A DNA stretch of 64,000 nucleotides from Dryas octopetala (GCA_963921425.1 OY992833.1:29312698-29376697); one strand, 5' to 3'; shown: positions 31,010 to 43,638, counted from the first letter of the stretch. Numbers and translations are program-made. Notes: generated by a model not told the origin, from the sequence alone.

Positions 31010-31500
31010 ATGGCTTTATGTTAAGTTTTAACTCCAAGCCAAAATCTCATATTTAAAACCTAACATGCAGCTTCTGCAAAGCCCACTCTACACCCTAAGA
31101 GGGGAAATACCCTTCAAATCGGGAAAAGACTTTATTATGAATTAAAAGGATTTTCTTATAAATTAAAAGGACTTTTATTATGAATTAAAATGATTTTCTT
31201 ATAAATTATTATGAATTAAAAAGATTTTTTTATAAATTTTAAAATACCTCAAATCTATATCTAAAAACTGTTTTTATAAAAAACCTTAGTCTAATTATCT
31301 CTTCATTTTATTATCCAATAAGCCATTTTAAATTACCAATTCTTTAAAAAAAATAAAAAATCTCATCCAAACTCATTTTATTTCTCGTCCCGTTTTTACC
31401 ACATATGTCGATGAGTTCATTTCATACCCTTCTAGAGTGTAAAATGGAACTTGTAAAAATTGCATGTTAAGTTTTAACTCTTTAATTTTGAGTGAAGCCT
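31010..31500. mobile_element. Possible foldback element built of dispersed-repeat copies 2 and 3
   Basis: Copy 2 (31010-31110, minus) and copy 3 (31405-31500, plus) of the 29140 repeat face each other as inverted repeats (AACATGCAGCTTCTGCAAAG against the complement AACATGCAATTTTTACAAGT) around a 300-base centre that contains a tandem AT-rich repeat. This is a MITE-like arrangement without clear ends. Confidence 0.4.
31131..31240 (+). repeat. AT-rich tandem repeat
   Basis: About three imperfect copies of a 30-40 base unit built on TTATGAATTAAAAGGATTTT and CTTATAAATT follow each other. Confidence 0.75.
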
Positions 31501-33939
31501 AAAATTTCATAATTAAAATATAATATAAAGCCAACAAACTAATTGGTCATGAGACTCCAATTAATTTATAAACTAAATACTATTTGATTATAATATAAAG
31601 CCAATAAACTAATTAAGTACTATTTGATTATTTTAAATTTTTTTATAATACAGTCCATCACAGTCTCTAATAGGAGTCGGACGTACTCCAGCTTTTAAAT
31701 AATTAACTTTATATATAGTTTGGTCATTTCCCATAATTTGTAGTTGAATACAAAAGTCTCTTCGCAATTGATATATCCAGAGTTGTAAAATACAAACAAA
31801 AATGGACTAATCCATCCCACTTATAATTTGACTGGCTGATCTGAAATCTATCTGAGTCATAAATGAAAAGATGACAAGTACGTGTTCTTGTGGATATATA
31901 TTTGCATGCACCAGTACACCTTTACATGTTTTGTACGTGCACGGTTCATCAGACACAATCACAAACTTGTTTTCACACAATTGGCGGTACCTTATATTTG
32001 TATACCTGCAATTTGAGTTTGGCACATTCCATCATCTAGCTTAATTATTCTTGTTTTTTTTTTTTTCTCAATTTTATAAATCTGAGATAGTTAATATAAT
32101 ATTATTAGTGTTTATGATCACATGCATTAATTAATATATCTATATTTTTGTGGTGGTAGAGAATCCCACTACGTACCCAGCTGGCATAAGCAGTGTCTTG
32201 GCTAGCTAATCGATCAAATTCGGCATGCCAATTGATTCAAAGAGGGCCATTAATTAACTAGATTAATACCATATATGCATGAATCTTAAGCTAGACAAAA
32301 GTAGACCATATATATAATTATATGTTATGTACCAAGTAACTTAATGGTATACAGACTAAGCATCCATTAGAATTAGTATCTATTTATCATCATTGTTATT
32401 TGCGTTAACCTCTAGCTTGTTCTCACTTATCCTACTATTTTCCCATAACATTTGCTTTTCTCTCTTTGGAAATATTTAATTAACATGATCAGGATTTAAT
32501 GGATGAGGATGATTATAACATTTTCAAATATATCAAAGAAATTAACCTCGCTCATTCTTATTAGAGATGAAAATAGTATGTTCAACTAAAACTCCCTATA
32601 TATAATTATCTATAGGCAATTTGAACGTTCGGTGATATCTAATAATTACTGATTAGGCATGAGATTAGTTGGGGAGTTGAGGTTAGAATGAGTAGTACGT
32701 ACATTATAATGTGTGTTTGGCAACAAAAAAGATTTGAAAATGAAAGGAAAAAAGCTTTGAAAATGAAAAGGAAAAAGTGAAAGACCTTATATAGAAAGTA
32801 GAACTCTAGATTGTCTTGGTTTGTGGTTAAAGCACTTAATTAATTAAGCTCAAAAGGCCAAAAATTTCCACTCATGGACTCTGGGTTAATATATTTGGCT
32901 AGAGGATCGCCATACAATTGATCAATAATATCACTCACTCATTTTCTGAGTCACTTTAATTTAAAGGTCATCGATCTTGAATATACATGCAGCAACTCCA
33001 TGTATAAGTTTGCACAATTAATCAGCTAGCGCGCGCTTGTTTGTTTGTTCAGAATATCATCATCTATATATAAAAGAAAGAAACCATGCAAACTTTATGA
33101 AAAAGAAGATCGAAAAGTTGAGATCGATTTCTTGACAAAGGCAACTCACGACTCCTTTAATGGACTGCATATATGCGTTTCCCTACATAATCTATAAATT
33201 AAGTTAATATGCATGCGCTAATTAAGGTGGAAAACAAAGTTAGCTGGATATATATAGGTTAAACTAAATATTAGACTTCACTTTTTCATATATTGTAACA
33301 GTACATACCATTTTTTTCAAAAAAAGAAAAGAAAAAAGAAAAAAGTTTTGCACATTTCTTGATCGAATTTTATGTTCTGGCCGGAGCTAATATACTTGAT
33401 ATCCCATGAATTGATTTTAGTAAGAAAAGAAGGCAAAACGTAGATATATATTAAAACCAGTCCTCCTTAATTAGGAACTCTTCAATTTGATCATCAAGTT
33501 CAAGTCTAGCTAACTTACAAAAGAACGTTCAACATTTTAAAGTTAAATGTATGAAAAACAAGTCTTTAATTATATATCAACATATATCAACCCATCAAAT
33601 CCCATTGAATCTTTCCCTTCCCTAAAAGTGGAGGCAAATCTTAGCCTATAAGGATTCAAAACAGTACTACTTGGGCTAACCAAACACACTGACGTCACTC
33701 CAATCATTCTTATTAATTACAATATAGTACTCGCTGCCCATACGTAGGGAAACCACACCTTTTTAGAGATTAATTAATTCCATGGTTTCACTGAGCCCTA
33801 GCTAATTATAAGGTCTGGAGTCTGGACTACAAATTATATATCTATAAATTTATATATAATAGGACTCAATCCTATGTGCATTATAAGCTATCACCACATA
33901 ATTAATTATGTGTGTGTCGAAGTACTAGTGCTAGCAAAT

Positions 33940-34006
33940 GGGGAGATGCATTATTATTATTATTATTATTAATTTTTTTTTTTGGTGAAAGGGGAGATGC
34001 ATTATT
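33940..34006 (-). mobile_element. Tiny retroposed insertion with 16-bp target duplication
   Basis: The 16-mer GGGGAGATGCATTATT occurs at 33940-33955 and again at 33991-34006. Between them lies 35 bases that read on the minus strand TTTCACC, an A-run of 11, then TTAATAATAAT. A short body plus A-rich tail inside a long perfect direct repeat is the mark of target-primed reverse transcription, i.e. a 5'-truncated LINE or SINE scrap. Confidence 0.55.
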
Positions 34007-34667
34007 GGAATGTACTTTTCCTTAGAAAAGTGAAACCATTGAAAAACCCATATCATCTAAGCAATAATTATTCATCTTTTGGTTGATTTAACATAATTCT
34101 TGCGTTTGAGGACCCCGTATGCTTTGCTCATCACTCAGTCACTAGCTTAATTCTTTTGGATTCTTTACGGGCAAAAGAAAAAGAAAAATATTAATGTGTT
34201 TGTTTAACAAATCGAACCGCTGCAATTTGCAACATATGCGCGCTTTTCGCAAAAGAGTAATGGATTTGACCAGTTGGCTTTTTTGGCTAGCTAGCTTCAA
34301 CGCAATTACAGTGAATGCATAATCATTTCCATGTTTGTTAAGAGAAGAGAATTCCTATTATTATGTTTTTGTTTGGCTCTTTCATATTAAGGTCTTCAAA
34401 CAAGCTGCTGGGGTGCAATTTTTGACTTCTGAAATACTGAAGCCCATGGGTATGAAGAGTAAATTGGAGAAAGCCCATCTGTCACAAGTTTGAGGGACTG
34501 ATCTTCCTCCACTGTTTGGTTCCTACACTCCCATTCACTTGGAACTTGGAAGTTAGGACAATCCAAAATAGCTGGGAAGCCCAATTAAAGTAGCTTACCT
34601 AATATGGAACTGAAAGCCCAATATTATGCTTCTTACGCTGCATAATTGACATGCATTATTATATTTG

Positions 34668-35208
34668 GGTTGATTACACTTTGGCAGTTGCATCCTCCAA
34701 GTTCGGATCATTTTGTACTTTGTATTGTAACTTTCAAAAATTACAATGTTGCCCTAAAGTTAAATTTGTTTTTCAATTTTTGTCAAACGTTAGTTTGACC
34801 GTGTTTGACCATCATTTGAACTATTATTTGTTCTACGTGGAAGTTATTGACTCATGCGTTTTCTTACGAGGGATGTGATGCAAGGTGATCACTTTGGTTT
34901 TTATTAAGGTCATTTTCATAAAATCAAATACCCTTTCCTAGCCTAAATTATTCATGCATGTCATCTCAAATGGCATATGCTCTACAAAAACTAGAGTGAA
35001 TCTTGCCACATAAAAAAGATTGAGTCTCATAACTTCCACATAAGTAAATAAATTATAAAAAACAAAAAAAGGTCAAACACAGTGAAATTAACGGATGACA
35101 TAAATTAAAAGACATACCTAATGTTAGGGTGTACATTACAGAGTTTTGAAAATTAGGGTGCAAAATGAAAAATGATCCAAAGTTAATGGGTGTAAAATGT
35201 GATTAACC
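34668..35208. mobile_element. MITE with about 130-bp inverted repeats upstream of ICMEL1
   Basis: The left end GGTTGATTACACTTTGGCAG and the complement of the right end GGTTAATCACATTTTACACC match. Both then carry GGATCATTTT..., CAAAA..ACAATGT-like and, about 135 bases in, GTGTTTGACC in mirror orientation. The whole is about 541 bp, ends some 600 bases before the ICMEL1 start and has no coding capacity. Confidence 0.65.
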
Positions 35209-35819
35209 ATTAGATCATAAGGATTTCCTTTCTAAAATTTTCAAAAGATCCGCACATAATTTCTGACCCTGCTACTGAGAACATGACAAGAAAAGCTGAG
35301 TCATGGACAACATTGTTCCAATCAGGGCAGTTGTGTAGTAATCCAAACAGGTGGTAAAACGTAAGACATGTTTGGTTACTATGTCCGAACTAGTTTTATT
35401 TCAGTTTTCGCTGAACAAAAATGATGTAATTTCGAAATGGCATCCAAACAACCCCCTATTGCGTCATGAACTCAGAGCCGTTAAACAAAGCAAGACAATA
35501 AGGAACCAACGGCAAGACGGACACATACGACGACCAATTCCAACTTCTCCAAAAACAAAGTTTACTCAACCTATGACAACTCGCCACGTGGCAAAACACA
35601 ACTGGCCTCCACACCCTCCACTTCCTCTCTCCTTCTCTCTGGTCTGGCCTCTCCTCTGCAAAACCAAATGTTCAACATTGTTTCACTGATTTCTTGCACC
35701 TGCTCCTCTCAATGATCTCGAATCTGCGAATTGCCAGATTCGCACTATCCAAAGCCCGCCAAGTCCAACATCCCAAAAAGCTCAAATCTGCCTTTCAAAA
35801 TCTGCTTTCAATTTTCAAA

Positions 35820-36023
35820 ATGCCATCCCAACAAATTTTACCCATAACGTACCACCCACCTCCAGCTGCTGCCACAGAGAAATTGCTACCCAAAGCTGGA
35901 GACGACGACCCAACAGCTAGGCTCATCAATTTTTCACGTTTTGATGATGAAGAAAAGTGCATGCCCATTGTTAAGCCCCTTCTCCCAAGGGTCTCAAGCT
36001 TCTCGAGCACCACCACTGCCAGC

Positions 36024-36078
<55 letters not shown>

Positions 36079-39000
36079 GCAACAACAACAACCACCAGCA
36101 GCGGCGGCGCCGGGTCAACAGTGACATCTCCCTTTGTCCGTACTCCGATGACGGCCCCGGCCAGTCTTTAGGCAGCGATGTGAGCCACGCTGCCGAGCAG
36201 ACCTACTTGGTCACCCGTTTAAGTTTGAAGCTTTTGAAATATCTGGGGTACACAAAATTTCTATTGTTTATTTGAGAATTGCTCTGTTTTGGTGTGTTAA
36301 TGATTTTTTTTTACTACCCATTTGGTCATTTGGTTGTTTGTGAATTTGTGTATAACTAAATTGTATGTTATGATTTGAATCAAGGATTTAACTTTCAGAA
36401 TGAGAGCTATTTGGTTATCATTTGAGACTGGTAATATTGAACACTGAGTCAGAATCGTTTCCAAAATGATATCTTTTGAAGTGACATGTCCCAAGTAAAC
36501 CAAGTTAAAGATTTTAAGTATTGTAGTTGGATCTGGTATGCTGTTGGAAGCAAGATTTTGGGTTAAGAAGACAATCTTCATTAGATAACTTTTAAAAAGG
36601 AATAGATTTTGGGATAACTTAGATGGAAACTTGTGCAATTAATATTGATCTTATTGCATTTGAAGAAATCAGATAACCCTTTTACATGTTGCTAAAGAAA
36701 ATCTGACCTCGAAGATGTATGAAGTAGACTATGGTTCATATAAGGAACAAAATAACATTGAGAAAGTTGTAATGTATAAAACTAATCAACCGGGTGCTGT
36801 CACATTAGAAAGAGAGATGATATTATTTTCAGATGGTACAATTCTGTTTATATTCTTCATATTTACGAGGATTTTGGAATTTCAACTAAGTATCTTGTAA
36901 TGTTTCTTTAAGATTCTTCAAGTCTATCTCTACAATTAGATGCTTCCTGATCATACGTCTTTATTCAGGGTAGGCTACAGATGGATTATAAGATTTCTTT
37001 CCCTCGGCTTTTATTCATTTCTACTTATGCCAGGTTTTATTCAAGGTGTGTAACATTTATGTATCCATCTTAAAATTTTCATGCATTTATGGTTTAGTTC
37101 TTGCATACCTTTTAGACATTATAGTTTTTTCTTTTTTTCCTTGTCCACTTCAGACATTAAACCTTGCCATTTGTAGACATTGTCATGCTCATAACAAAGG
37201 ATTCAGAAATTACCATCCAGGGGAGCATAACTAGTCTGCCTTTCTTTTTGCAGTTGGCTATTATTATTTCTTCTCCAGTCAGGTCCGCAGAAGTATAGTC
37301 TACGGCGATCAACCAAGAAATAGGTAGGATATCTGAAATCCCCCAATGCCTGAACCAACCACATCTGTGCATGAATTAATGCCCTGCATCAATTGGTTTT
37401 GCAGCATTAATAGGTGAATTTTTTTGTTCTGCAGGCTAGATTTGTATCTACCCAAAAATACTGAAGGGTCAAAGCCAGTCGTTGCATTTGTAACTGGTGG
37501 AGCCTGGATCATTGGGTGAGTGATGTTGCTCTATTCTAGAGGTTTTTGCAATGTAAATCTTAGGCCGTGGATGGTGGAACCTGTTTGGTTGTATAATTCA
37601 ACTGAAGGTATTTATTTATTTTAAATAAAAAGTAAAGGGCTGGTGGAGCTGAGACTGAAGTCACTTTTCTGGGTAGCATGATTTCTTATGTTCGAGCTGT
37701 AGATCAGTGTCATAGTTTTGCTATGTTTTGTTCAAATATGATCAATTAGTTGCCTTTTTCTTGTAACTGATGCCTGCTTAATTATCTTTTCTAATCTGTT
37801 TTAGTTTTTTCTTGATACAGTTACAAAGCATGGGGTTCTCTTTTAGGACAACAGTTATCAGAGAGAGACATCATAGTGGCATGCATAGATTACAGGTGAC
37901 CTTTTACCTCAAGCAAGCACGTACTATAAATAATAATATGCTATATAGCCTAATGAAACTCATTTCTGTTGAAGTTCCTTGAAGAATATGTGGAGATTTG
38001 AGTCTCTGAAATACAACCTCTGTAGAATATGTATGAAAAAAATTAAAAACAACCTAATTCTTGATAGTGTCAGAAATTGTCCTTAGAAGAATTTCTAAGA
38101 TTACTTGTGGAATCTTTAACTGTATTTCATAGCTACTGGGGATGTGTTCCTCACTGAGATTAATTGAGGAGTTCAAAAGCCACCTGTCCATGGTTAGCCA
38201 CTAACACCCTTTAGCTATTTTGTTAATGAACTATAGACGGATCTTTTTCTTTTTCAAGTATATGAGGCTACTTGTAAATTGTTTTTATTGATTAGTTAAT
38301 CTAGTAACAGATATAGTCCCATTAAATTTTTTCATATTTCATATCGACAAGAAATGTCTTTTGATGAACATGCTAAAATTGTGAAGTTGGCAGAAGTCCA
38401 AAAGAACTACATGTATAAAACTGTAATGTTGGCCTCTTATTAGCCGATTACTGTGTGAATTGTGAAGTAATAAACATAGATGTTGCATCCGAAAAGAAAA
38501 CCAGATTTAGTATATACCAGTTTGATGCATTTAGGTCAGTAATTTCAGAATAAAGTGCATTGCTTAAAGTGTTCACAGATACCCACCTCTAATCATTGTC
38601 TTGTTATGACAACTTCATGCAGAAATTTTCCTCAGGGTACTATCAGTGATATGGTACAGGATGCTTCTCAAGGGATCTCATTTGTGTGCAATCATATTGC
38701 TGAATATGGAGGGGATCCTAATAGGTCACAGAATCTGTATTTTTTTTTTGTAATCATGGAGGTGATCCTATTGCTAAAGTAGGTGTTTTGCATGCTATGT
38801 TTGTGCAGGATTTATTTGATGGGACAATCAGCTGGTGCACATATTGCTGCATGCACACTCGTTGAGCAGGCAATCAAAGAGGCTGGTGAAGGAGAGAGCT
38901 CTTCGTGGAGTGTCTCCCAGATAAAGGCTTACTTTGGTCTATCTGGAGGGTAAATGTTAATGTTCTTCATGTGAAATCCGTCGCAGTCTTCCTCGTTTTA

Positions 39001-40652
39001 ATGAACCTTATTAGATTTACCAATTAACAGGACAATGCATTCTAGTGGAACTGACCCACAGCTGTAGGATGATAAACTAGATAGTTAGGAAGCATCTTTA
39101 ATATAAATATGTTAGTGGGAATTGCAGACTTTAGTATTCATGTAGCATAATTGGATCACATATTCTTGACCAAATTCTTGGATCACCTTTTCCTTCTAAA
39201 GTGATAAATATCTGAATTGTAACTTCTTAATCTAACTTTAATATGGGGGCTTAGTGATAAATCAACTCGGCTTATATTGTATAATTGTATTTGTTTCAGT
39301 GTAGCTTCCGGACTTGATTGTGCAACTATGGTCTAATGACAGCTTAGAGTTCTTATGATTATTAAATTATAGGTGATGAATGTTTTGATTAACATGAATG
39401 AATATATGAATTTAATTGGTCACTAAAGAGGGATTTATTTATATATTTTTTAATGTTGAAGTTACGAGTTCTGCAATAAATTATACTTGTTTGTTTTTTT
39501 CTTCTTCCACTATCCTATTCTTTCTGATTTCATCTGCTGCTCTATTTCATGTATTCTTCTAGTATGATTCTTTTGTTTGCATGTAAATGTTTGAACTTAT
39601 GGTTTTCATTCTGACATGCTCAAACAGGTACAATTTGTTTAACCTAGTAGATCACTTCCACAGTCGAGGTCTATACCGTTCAATCTTTTTAGGGTATGGA
39701 CCTTCTTGGTCTCCTTGAGAGTTGATTACACATATACTCTTATAATGCCATAATTTCTGCTAGAATTGCATTTAATTTTGATGACTCCAAAACTTCTTAC
39801 AGCATAATGGAAGGGGAACAATCGTTGCACCGTTTTTCTCCCGAAGTCATGATTCAGGACCAGAATGTTAGAAATGCAGCTTCTCTCCTACCTCCTATTA
39901 TTTTATTCCATGGTACTGCAGACTATTCCATACCATCAGATGCCAGGTATAAGTCTTCCCTGAAATAAATGATTTGATTGCCTATAGTTATTTCTAAATT
40001 TAAATGGTGTGAATGCCTACAGTTGGCTCTTTAGAGATTAATTCTTATAACTGAATGTTTCATTCTTGTATCACTTAATATATACTAAACTAGAGTCAAA
40101 TATTCTATTAAGACATATGGTTCTCCTTCAGATCATATAAAGTAGAAGTATAAAACCACAGGCTTTGAATAACATGTTGTCTTGTGCAGCAAGAATTTTG
40201 CAGAAACTCTTCGGAGACTTGGAGTGGAAGCTGATGCATTTCTGTATGAAGGGAAGACTCACACAGATTTATTCCTTCAGGTAAGGGAGCGCTAAAGATG
40301 GTTCCTATTTGGTTTACATTGTCAGAATTACTCTTGCGTAGGAAAACCATTGGGGTTGTGCAGTTTCCTGCAAATAAGCTATTAGTTGCTTCCTTGATAT
40401 CATTTTTCAATCTAGCATCACTCAATGGCATAACCATTTATTTCATTCCATTTGAAACTGGAATTGCCCTAATGCTTGGATTTTTATCAGGATCCAATGC
40501 GGGGCGGTAGAGACGACATGTTTGAAGATTTAGTAGCTATCATTCATGAAGGTGACCCAGAGGCCCTCGCCAAAGATGCAGTGGCTCCGCCAAGAAGACG
40601 GCTTGTACCTGAATTTATGTTGAAGTTGGCTCGCAAAGTTAGCCCATTCTAA
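35820..40652 (+). CDS. ICMEL1: Isoprenylcysteine alpha-carbonyl methylesterase-like (ICMEL1 type)
   Basis: Eleven exons join in frame into 478 residues: 35820-36247, 36969-37045, 37254-37323, 37435-37515, 37821-37895, 38623-38724, 38809-38949, 39628-39693, 39803-39946, 40190-40280, 40491-40652. Seen: a variable N-terminus with a long Asn run, a hydrophobic membrane stretch in exons 1-2 ([20 protein letters not shown]), then an alpha/beta-hydrolase fold. Its oxyanion motif is TGGAW (212-216), the nucleophile elbow GQSAG (Ser285), the likely acid Asp387 in HGTADYSIP, and the catalytic His419 in KTHTDLF; it ends VSPF as in Arabidopsis ICME proteins. Known: ICME enzymes remove the methyl ester from prenylated cysteine and affect ABA signalling. 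The start at MPSQQILPI fits the ICMEL1 start MPSPILPI better than an in-frame ATG at 35712. It ends tail-to-tail with the next gene. Confidence 0.95.
36024..36091 (+). repeat. Coding (AAC)n microsatellite: polyasparagine in ICMEL1
   Basis: A run of AAC codons broken once by AGC encodes about 18 Asn, one Ser and four more Asn within exon 1, in the variable N-terminal region ahead of the membrane segment. The repeat also opens long spurious frames (poly-Thr, and poly-Leu on the other strand). Confidence 0.95.
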
Positions 40653-41154
40653 CCATTTTTGACTCTCATTTATCAGCCCTAAAATCCATGGGGATCTTGT
40701 TGATATAATGTACTCATTTTGTACTTATCATAATGACAAGTGAAGCTTTTACCCCTTATTTCTGTTGAACTTTCAGAATTTTTCCTCTATTCTCTTTTCT
40801 CATATAACAAAGATTTTCTTTCCCTCTTTATCACGTTGAGAGATTCAAGGGGGAAAACCTGTATAATCATAATAGAACAATTATTACATGTATTTGTGGC
40901 TTTGCGCTGTATTTGGGTTTGATTCCAAGCAATTATTACAAAAAACAGTGGTGTTGTTCATACTAATTAGCCCATAGCTAAACACGTATTTTTATTTCAT
41001 TGAGATGACTTACATGGATGACACCAAACCTCCCACGCTTGCACTCATTGATTACAAAGTCCAAATTAAGTTACAATATTAGGAGAGACGATACGAATTG
41101 AAATCATTTCCTATAAGCTTTTATCTTGTAATGGGCTCTCATCGGCTAGTTTGG

Positions 41155-41460
41155 TTACTGCTTTGCTGCAGCTTTGCCACCTTTACCCTGTATGCAATTA
41201 CCAATAATTAACATGAGCATAGCTCAAGAAGAAAACCCAAATGTGAATATGAAGCCATGGGGTCTATATACATATATATGATTTTATGCAGGGCGTACCT
41301 TCTTCTTGGGTGGCTGAGGCTTTGTTGCAGCCTTCTTTGGGGCTGCCTTAGATGCCGGAGCTTTGGCTGCGCCATCCCCGGCCTTGGCAATGGCAGGTTC
41401 CTTCTTGGCCTGCCCAAACAGTTGAGTTCCAACTACCCTTTCAGCTTTCATTGATGCCAT
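41155..41460 (-). CDS. Small basic Lys/Ala/Pro-rich protein, copy A
   Basis: Exons 41299-41460 and 41155-41187 (minus; phase 0 intron of 111 bases) give 64 residues. The protein begins MASMKAERVVGTQ, continues FGQAKKEPA, then a KAPASKAAPKKA stretch, PPKKKGKGGKAAAKQ and stop. It is highly basic and disordered, with the flavour of a histone H1 tail, but there is no known fold; I do not recognise the family and assign no function. It has a paralogue (43639-43935) with the same exon lengths (162 and 33 bases), the same phase and a similar core promoter, which is strong evidence that both are real genes. An upstream in-frame ATG at 41514 exists, but similarity to copy B begins only at MAS. It lies 502 bases from the convergent ICMEL1 stop. 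Confidence 0.8.
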
Positions 41461-41555
41461 ACTAGTACTTCTCGAAACTCTTTCACGAAGATTTGAAAAT
41501 TTAAAGTTTATCAAACTCAGATGACCTCACTTATAGAGTACTTGTGAAACTACCC

Positions 41556-41563
41556 TTTTTATA
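41556..41563 (-). promoter_or_regulatory. TATA box of small-protein gene A
   Basis: TATAAAAA on the minus strand, about 100 bases before the ATG, in the context GAACTGCCGCTATAAAAAGG. Copy B has GAACCGCAGCTATAAAATGG at the matching place. Confidence 0.6.
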
Positions 41564-41919
41564 GCGGCAGTTCACTACTGCGAAAAAAAGAATTGGAATC
41601 ATGATAAAAGATGAGAGAGGGAGGGATAGTGGTGTTTAGGAGAATGGAATAATTGAAAATATTGGCAGAGCTACACTTGCAGGCTATCTATAGCATCAGA
41701 TGCCTTGGCTTACTGCTCAGTGATATATACTGAAACTGTATGAAATCAAATCTCAGCATATATGGTTATGGTCGTGGGTGTGAATGACGTTTTAAAGGAA
41801 CAATTTGTGGTCATTATTCCTTCCAGACATAATTGTATGAGTCTTGGACTTTGGGGTCTTGTAGAATTTGATTATATGTAGCGAGTGGATATGGCAATGG
41901 AAATACACTGAATTTGGTA

Positions 41920-42282
41920 TCAAATGATCAAATGACAAAATCCATCCCCAATGTCCAACCCCGTAGACTTGGCTTTTACAATGGCCAACCAACCATGGCC
42001 ATGGCTAGAGCCAAAACACCTCTTACTATTATATTGCATTGGTAACTTAATGGTGACGTTGTAGACTTTTCCATGAGAAATTCTGTACAGTCTTCTTCCT
42101 TCTCCTTTTGATTTTGTAGGGATCAATAGCATGGGAAGTGCCTTACCGCAACGCTGAGTTGTATGATTACAGTCTTTTGCAAGAGCATGCCATTCCTTAC
42201 AAACGGCAGCAAAATGAATATGGTCAATGGGTTCCAACAATTTAGCCAGAACCATACTGAGAATGTGTAGGGAAAGACTTGC
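41920..42282 (-). pseudogene. F-box/DUF295 (KIB-type) gene remnant
   Basis: The minus-strand frame reads SLHILSMVLAKLLEPIDHIH, then FAAVCKEWHALAKD, an F-box-like helix pair. LPMLLIPTKSKGEG, RRLYRISHGKVY and GSSHGHGWLAIVKAK follow, matching the opening of the DUF295 beta-propeller. The normal protein has about 350-400 residues; here it stops after some 110 and nothing resembling the rest of the propeller follows, while an in-frame stop precedes the F-box start. I take it as a 3'-truncated pseudogene lying between the two small-protein paralogues. Confidence 0.65.
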
Positions 42283-42289
42283 TCATTTT

Positions 42290-43600
42290 GCACATAGTGA
42301 TTTCTATCAAATGCTCAGCCCATGCCAGATTGTTCAGCATTTGCTGTGAGAATGTTGCGTGTTTTGTCCGGTGCTTCTAAGGGTCTTGAACCTCTCCTCC
42401 CTTTGTTAATTGGTTTTGGATTGGATGCTCCAATTTCCTTTATTTCCAACCATGCAGATCATACTACAATATTACTTCTCAAAAACATAGTTTTGATTAC
42501 TTCGAACTTGTGCTACAGTTTCTAAATTCAATATGTCCAATATCTGGTAGCAATGGTCTTAATTGCACAGTTGTACCACAAAATTTCAGCAAAAGACATA
42601 GCCTTTGGCCAGAATTAATGGTACCTCCCCTGACAACTGTAGCAGTATCATCAGTGCATTGACAGATGAATTGAGGGATGAGCAACTTACATATTGGCCA
42701 AATGTCTGTGTTTAATTTTCAGTCTCTCTTATTGTCTGATCATATGATCATGCATCAAGTTCTCAAATTTAATGCCCCATAATTTATAAACCTGCTTTAT
42801 TATATCTCATTCTCACTTGTATCAATTCTCTTTACCCTTGTTTCACAACAGACAAAATTTACCAAGTTTTACTTTCAATATGATGACTTCAGTTTCTGAG
42901 CATTTTTCTAATGAATTATTCATCCTTTTTATAATAAAATAAACCCTCTGCACCAACAAAGTTCAGTTTATGATATGTTTTCACATCCTTAATTCAAGCC
43001 TCATTACCCTGCTCCAACTTAATTTCATGATCACGTTGTTCAAATTTACCTAAAACTCTCCAAATTTGTCTAGAAAGGAAATGAAGATGCTCTGTGGAGG
43101 TTTTCTGCTGGTGAAAATGGACTGCACAAATATAGAATCTGCCTATTTTGTCATATTTTAAACACTTTAACTTTCTAAACTATACTCACAAATATAGAAT
43201 CTGCACGAATTCAGTTTTATGAACACCTCTCTGTAGGCTTGATGTGTGCAAATAGGCAATATTTGCCTGCAGAGATGATCAAGGAATTGAAAATGCAATT
43301 TTCTTTCAACCGTTTGTGCGATTAGATTGCTTGATTGAGTGATTCCCATATTTATTTCTGCTTGTCCTTTGTCTTTATCACTTCTAATGGTTACTCAACT
43401 TTCCACATATATATAAATCAAACCAAAGGATTCTGTATGCAATTTAAGCAGATGTCAAGCTCATCCTTTAAATTACAGGTATCTTTTATTTATTAGGCCA
43501 AGCCTGAAAAGAGAGACATGGATCTAAATCACAACCAAGTATTTTGGTTATATTATTAAACATTAGGGAGGAGACCACGATGATTAAGCATCCTCATGTA
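42290..43600. other. Spacer between F-box remnant and small-protein copy B
   Basis: No gene supported. An 18-base direct repeat, CACAAATATAGAATCTGC, occurs at 43125 and 43187. Open frames at 42322-42525 and 42497-42685 have no family signature. Confidence 0.5.
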
Positions 43601-43638
43601 CTCCACACCTCACACTGTTGCTTTCGTCCTCATTCTCT

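Larger units (their letters stand above)
23700..35640. other. 12 kb AT-rich spacer between divergent PHO1;H1 and ICMEL1
   Basis: No supported gene in about 12 kb. Open frames are all short, without family signatures. It must contain the promoters of PHO1;H1 (left-reading) and ICMEL1 (right-reading). Repeats found inside are listed separately: foldback elements at 27397-27891 and 34668-35208, a three-copy repeat between 29.1 and 31.5 kb, tandem repeats at 28227-28299 and 31131-31240, and a small insertion with target duplication at 33940-34006. Confidence 0.6.

Noticed and set aside
35694-35819. Longer N-terminus for ICMEL1
   Set aside because: The frame opens with a TTG, and the in-frame ATG at 35712 gives a sequence without family similarity; MPSQQILPI at 35820 matches the known ICMEL1 start.
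35795-36171. Frames encoding poly-Leu (minus) and poly-Thr (plus)
   Set aside because: Out-of-frame readings of the (AAC)n tract inside ICMEL1 exon 1.
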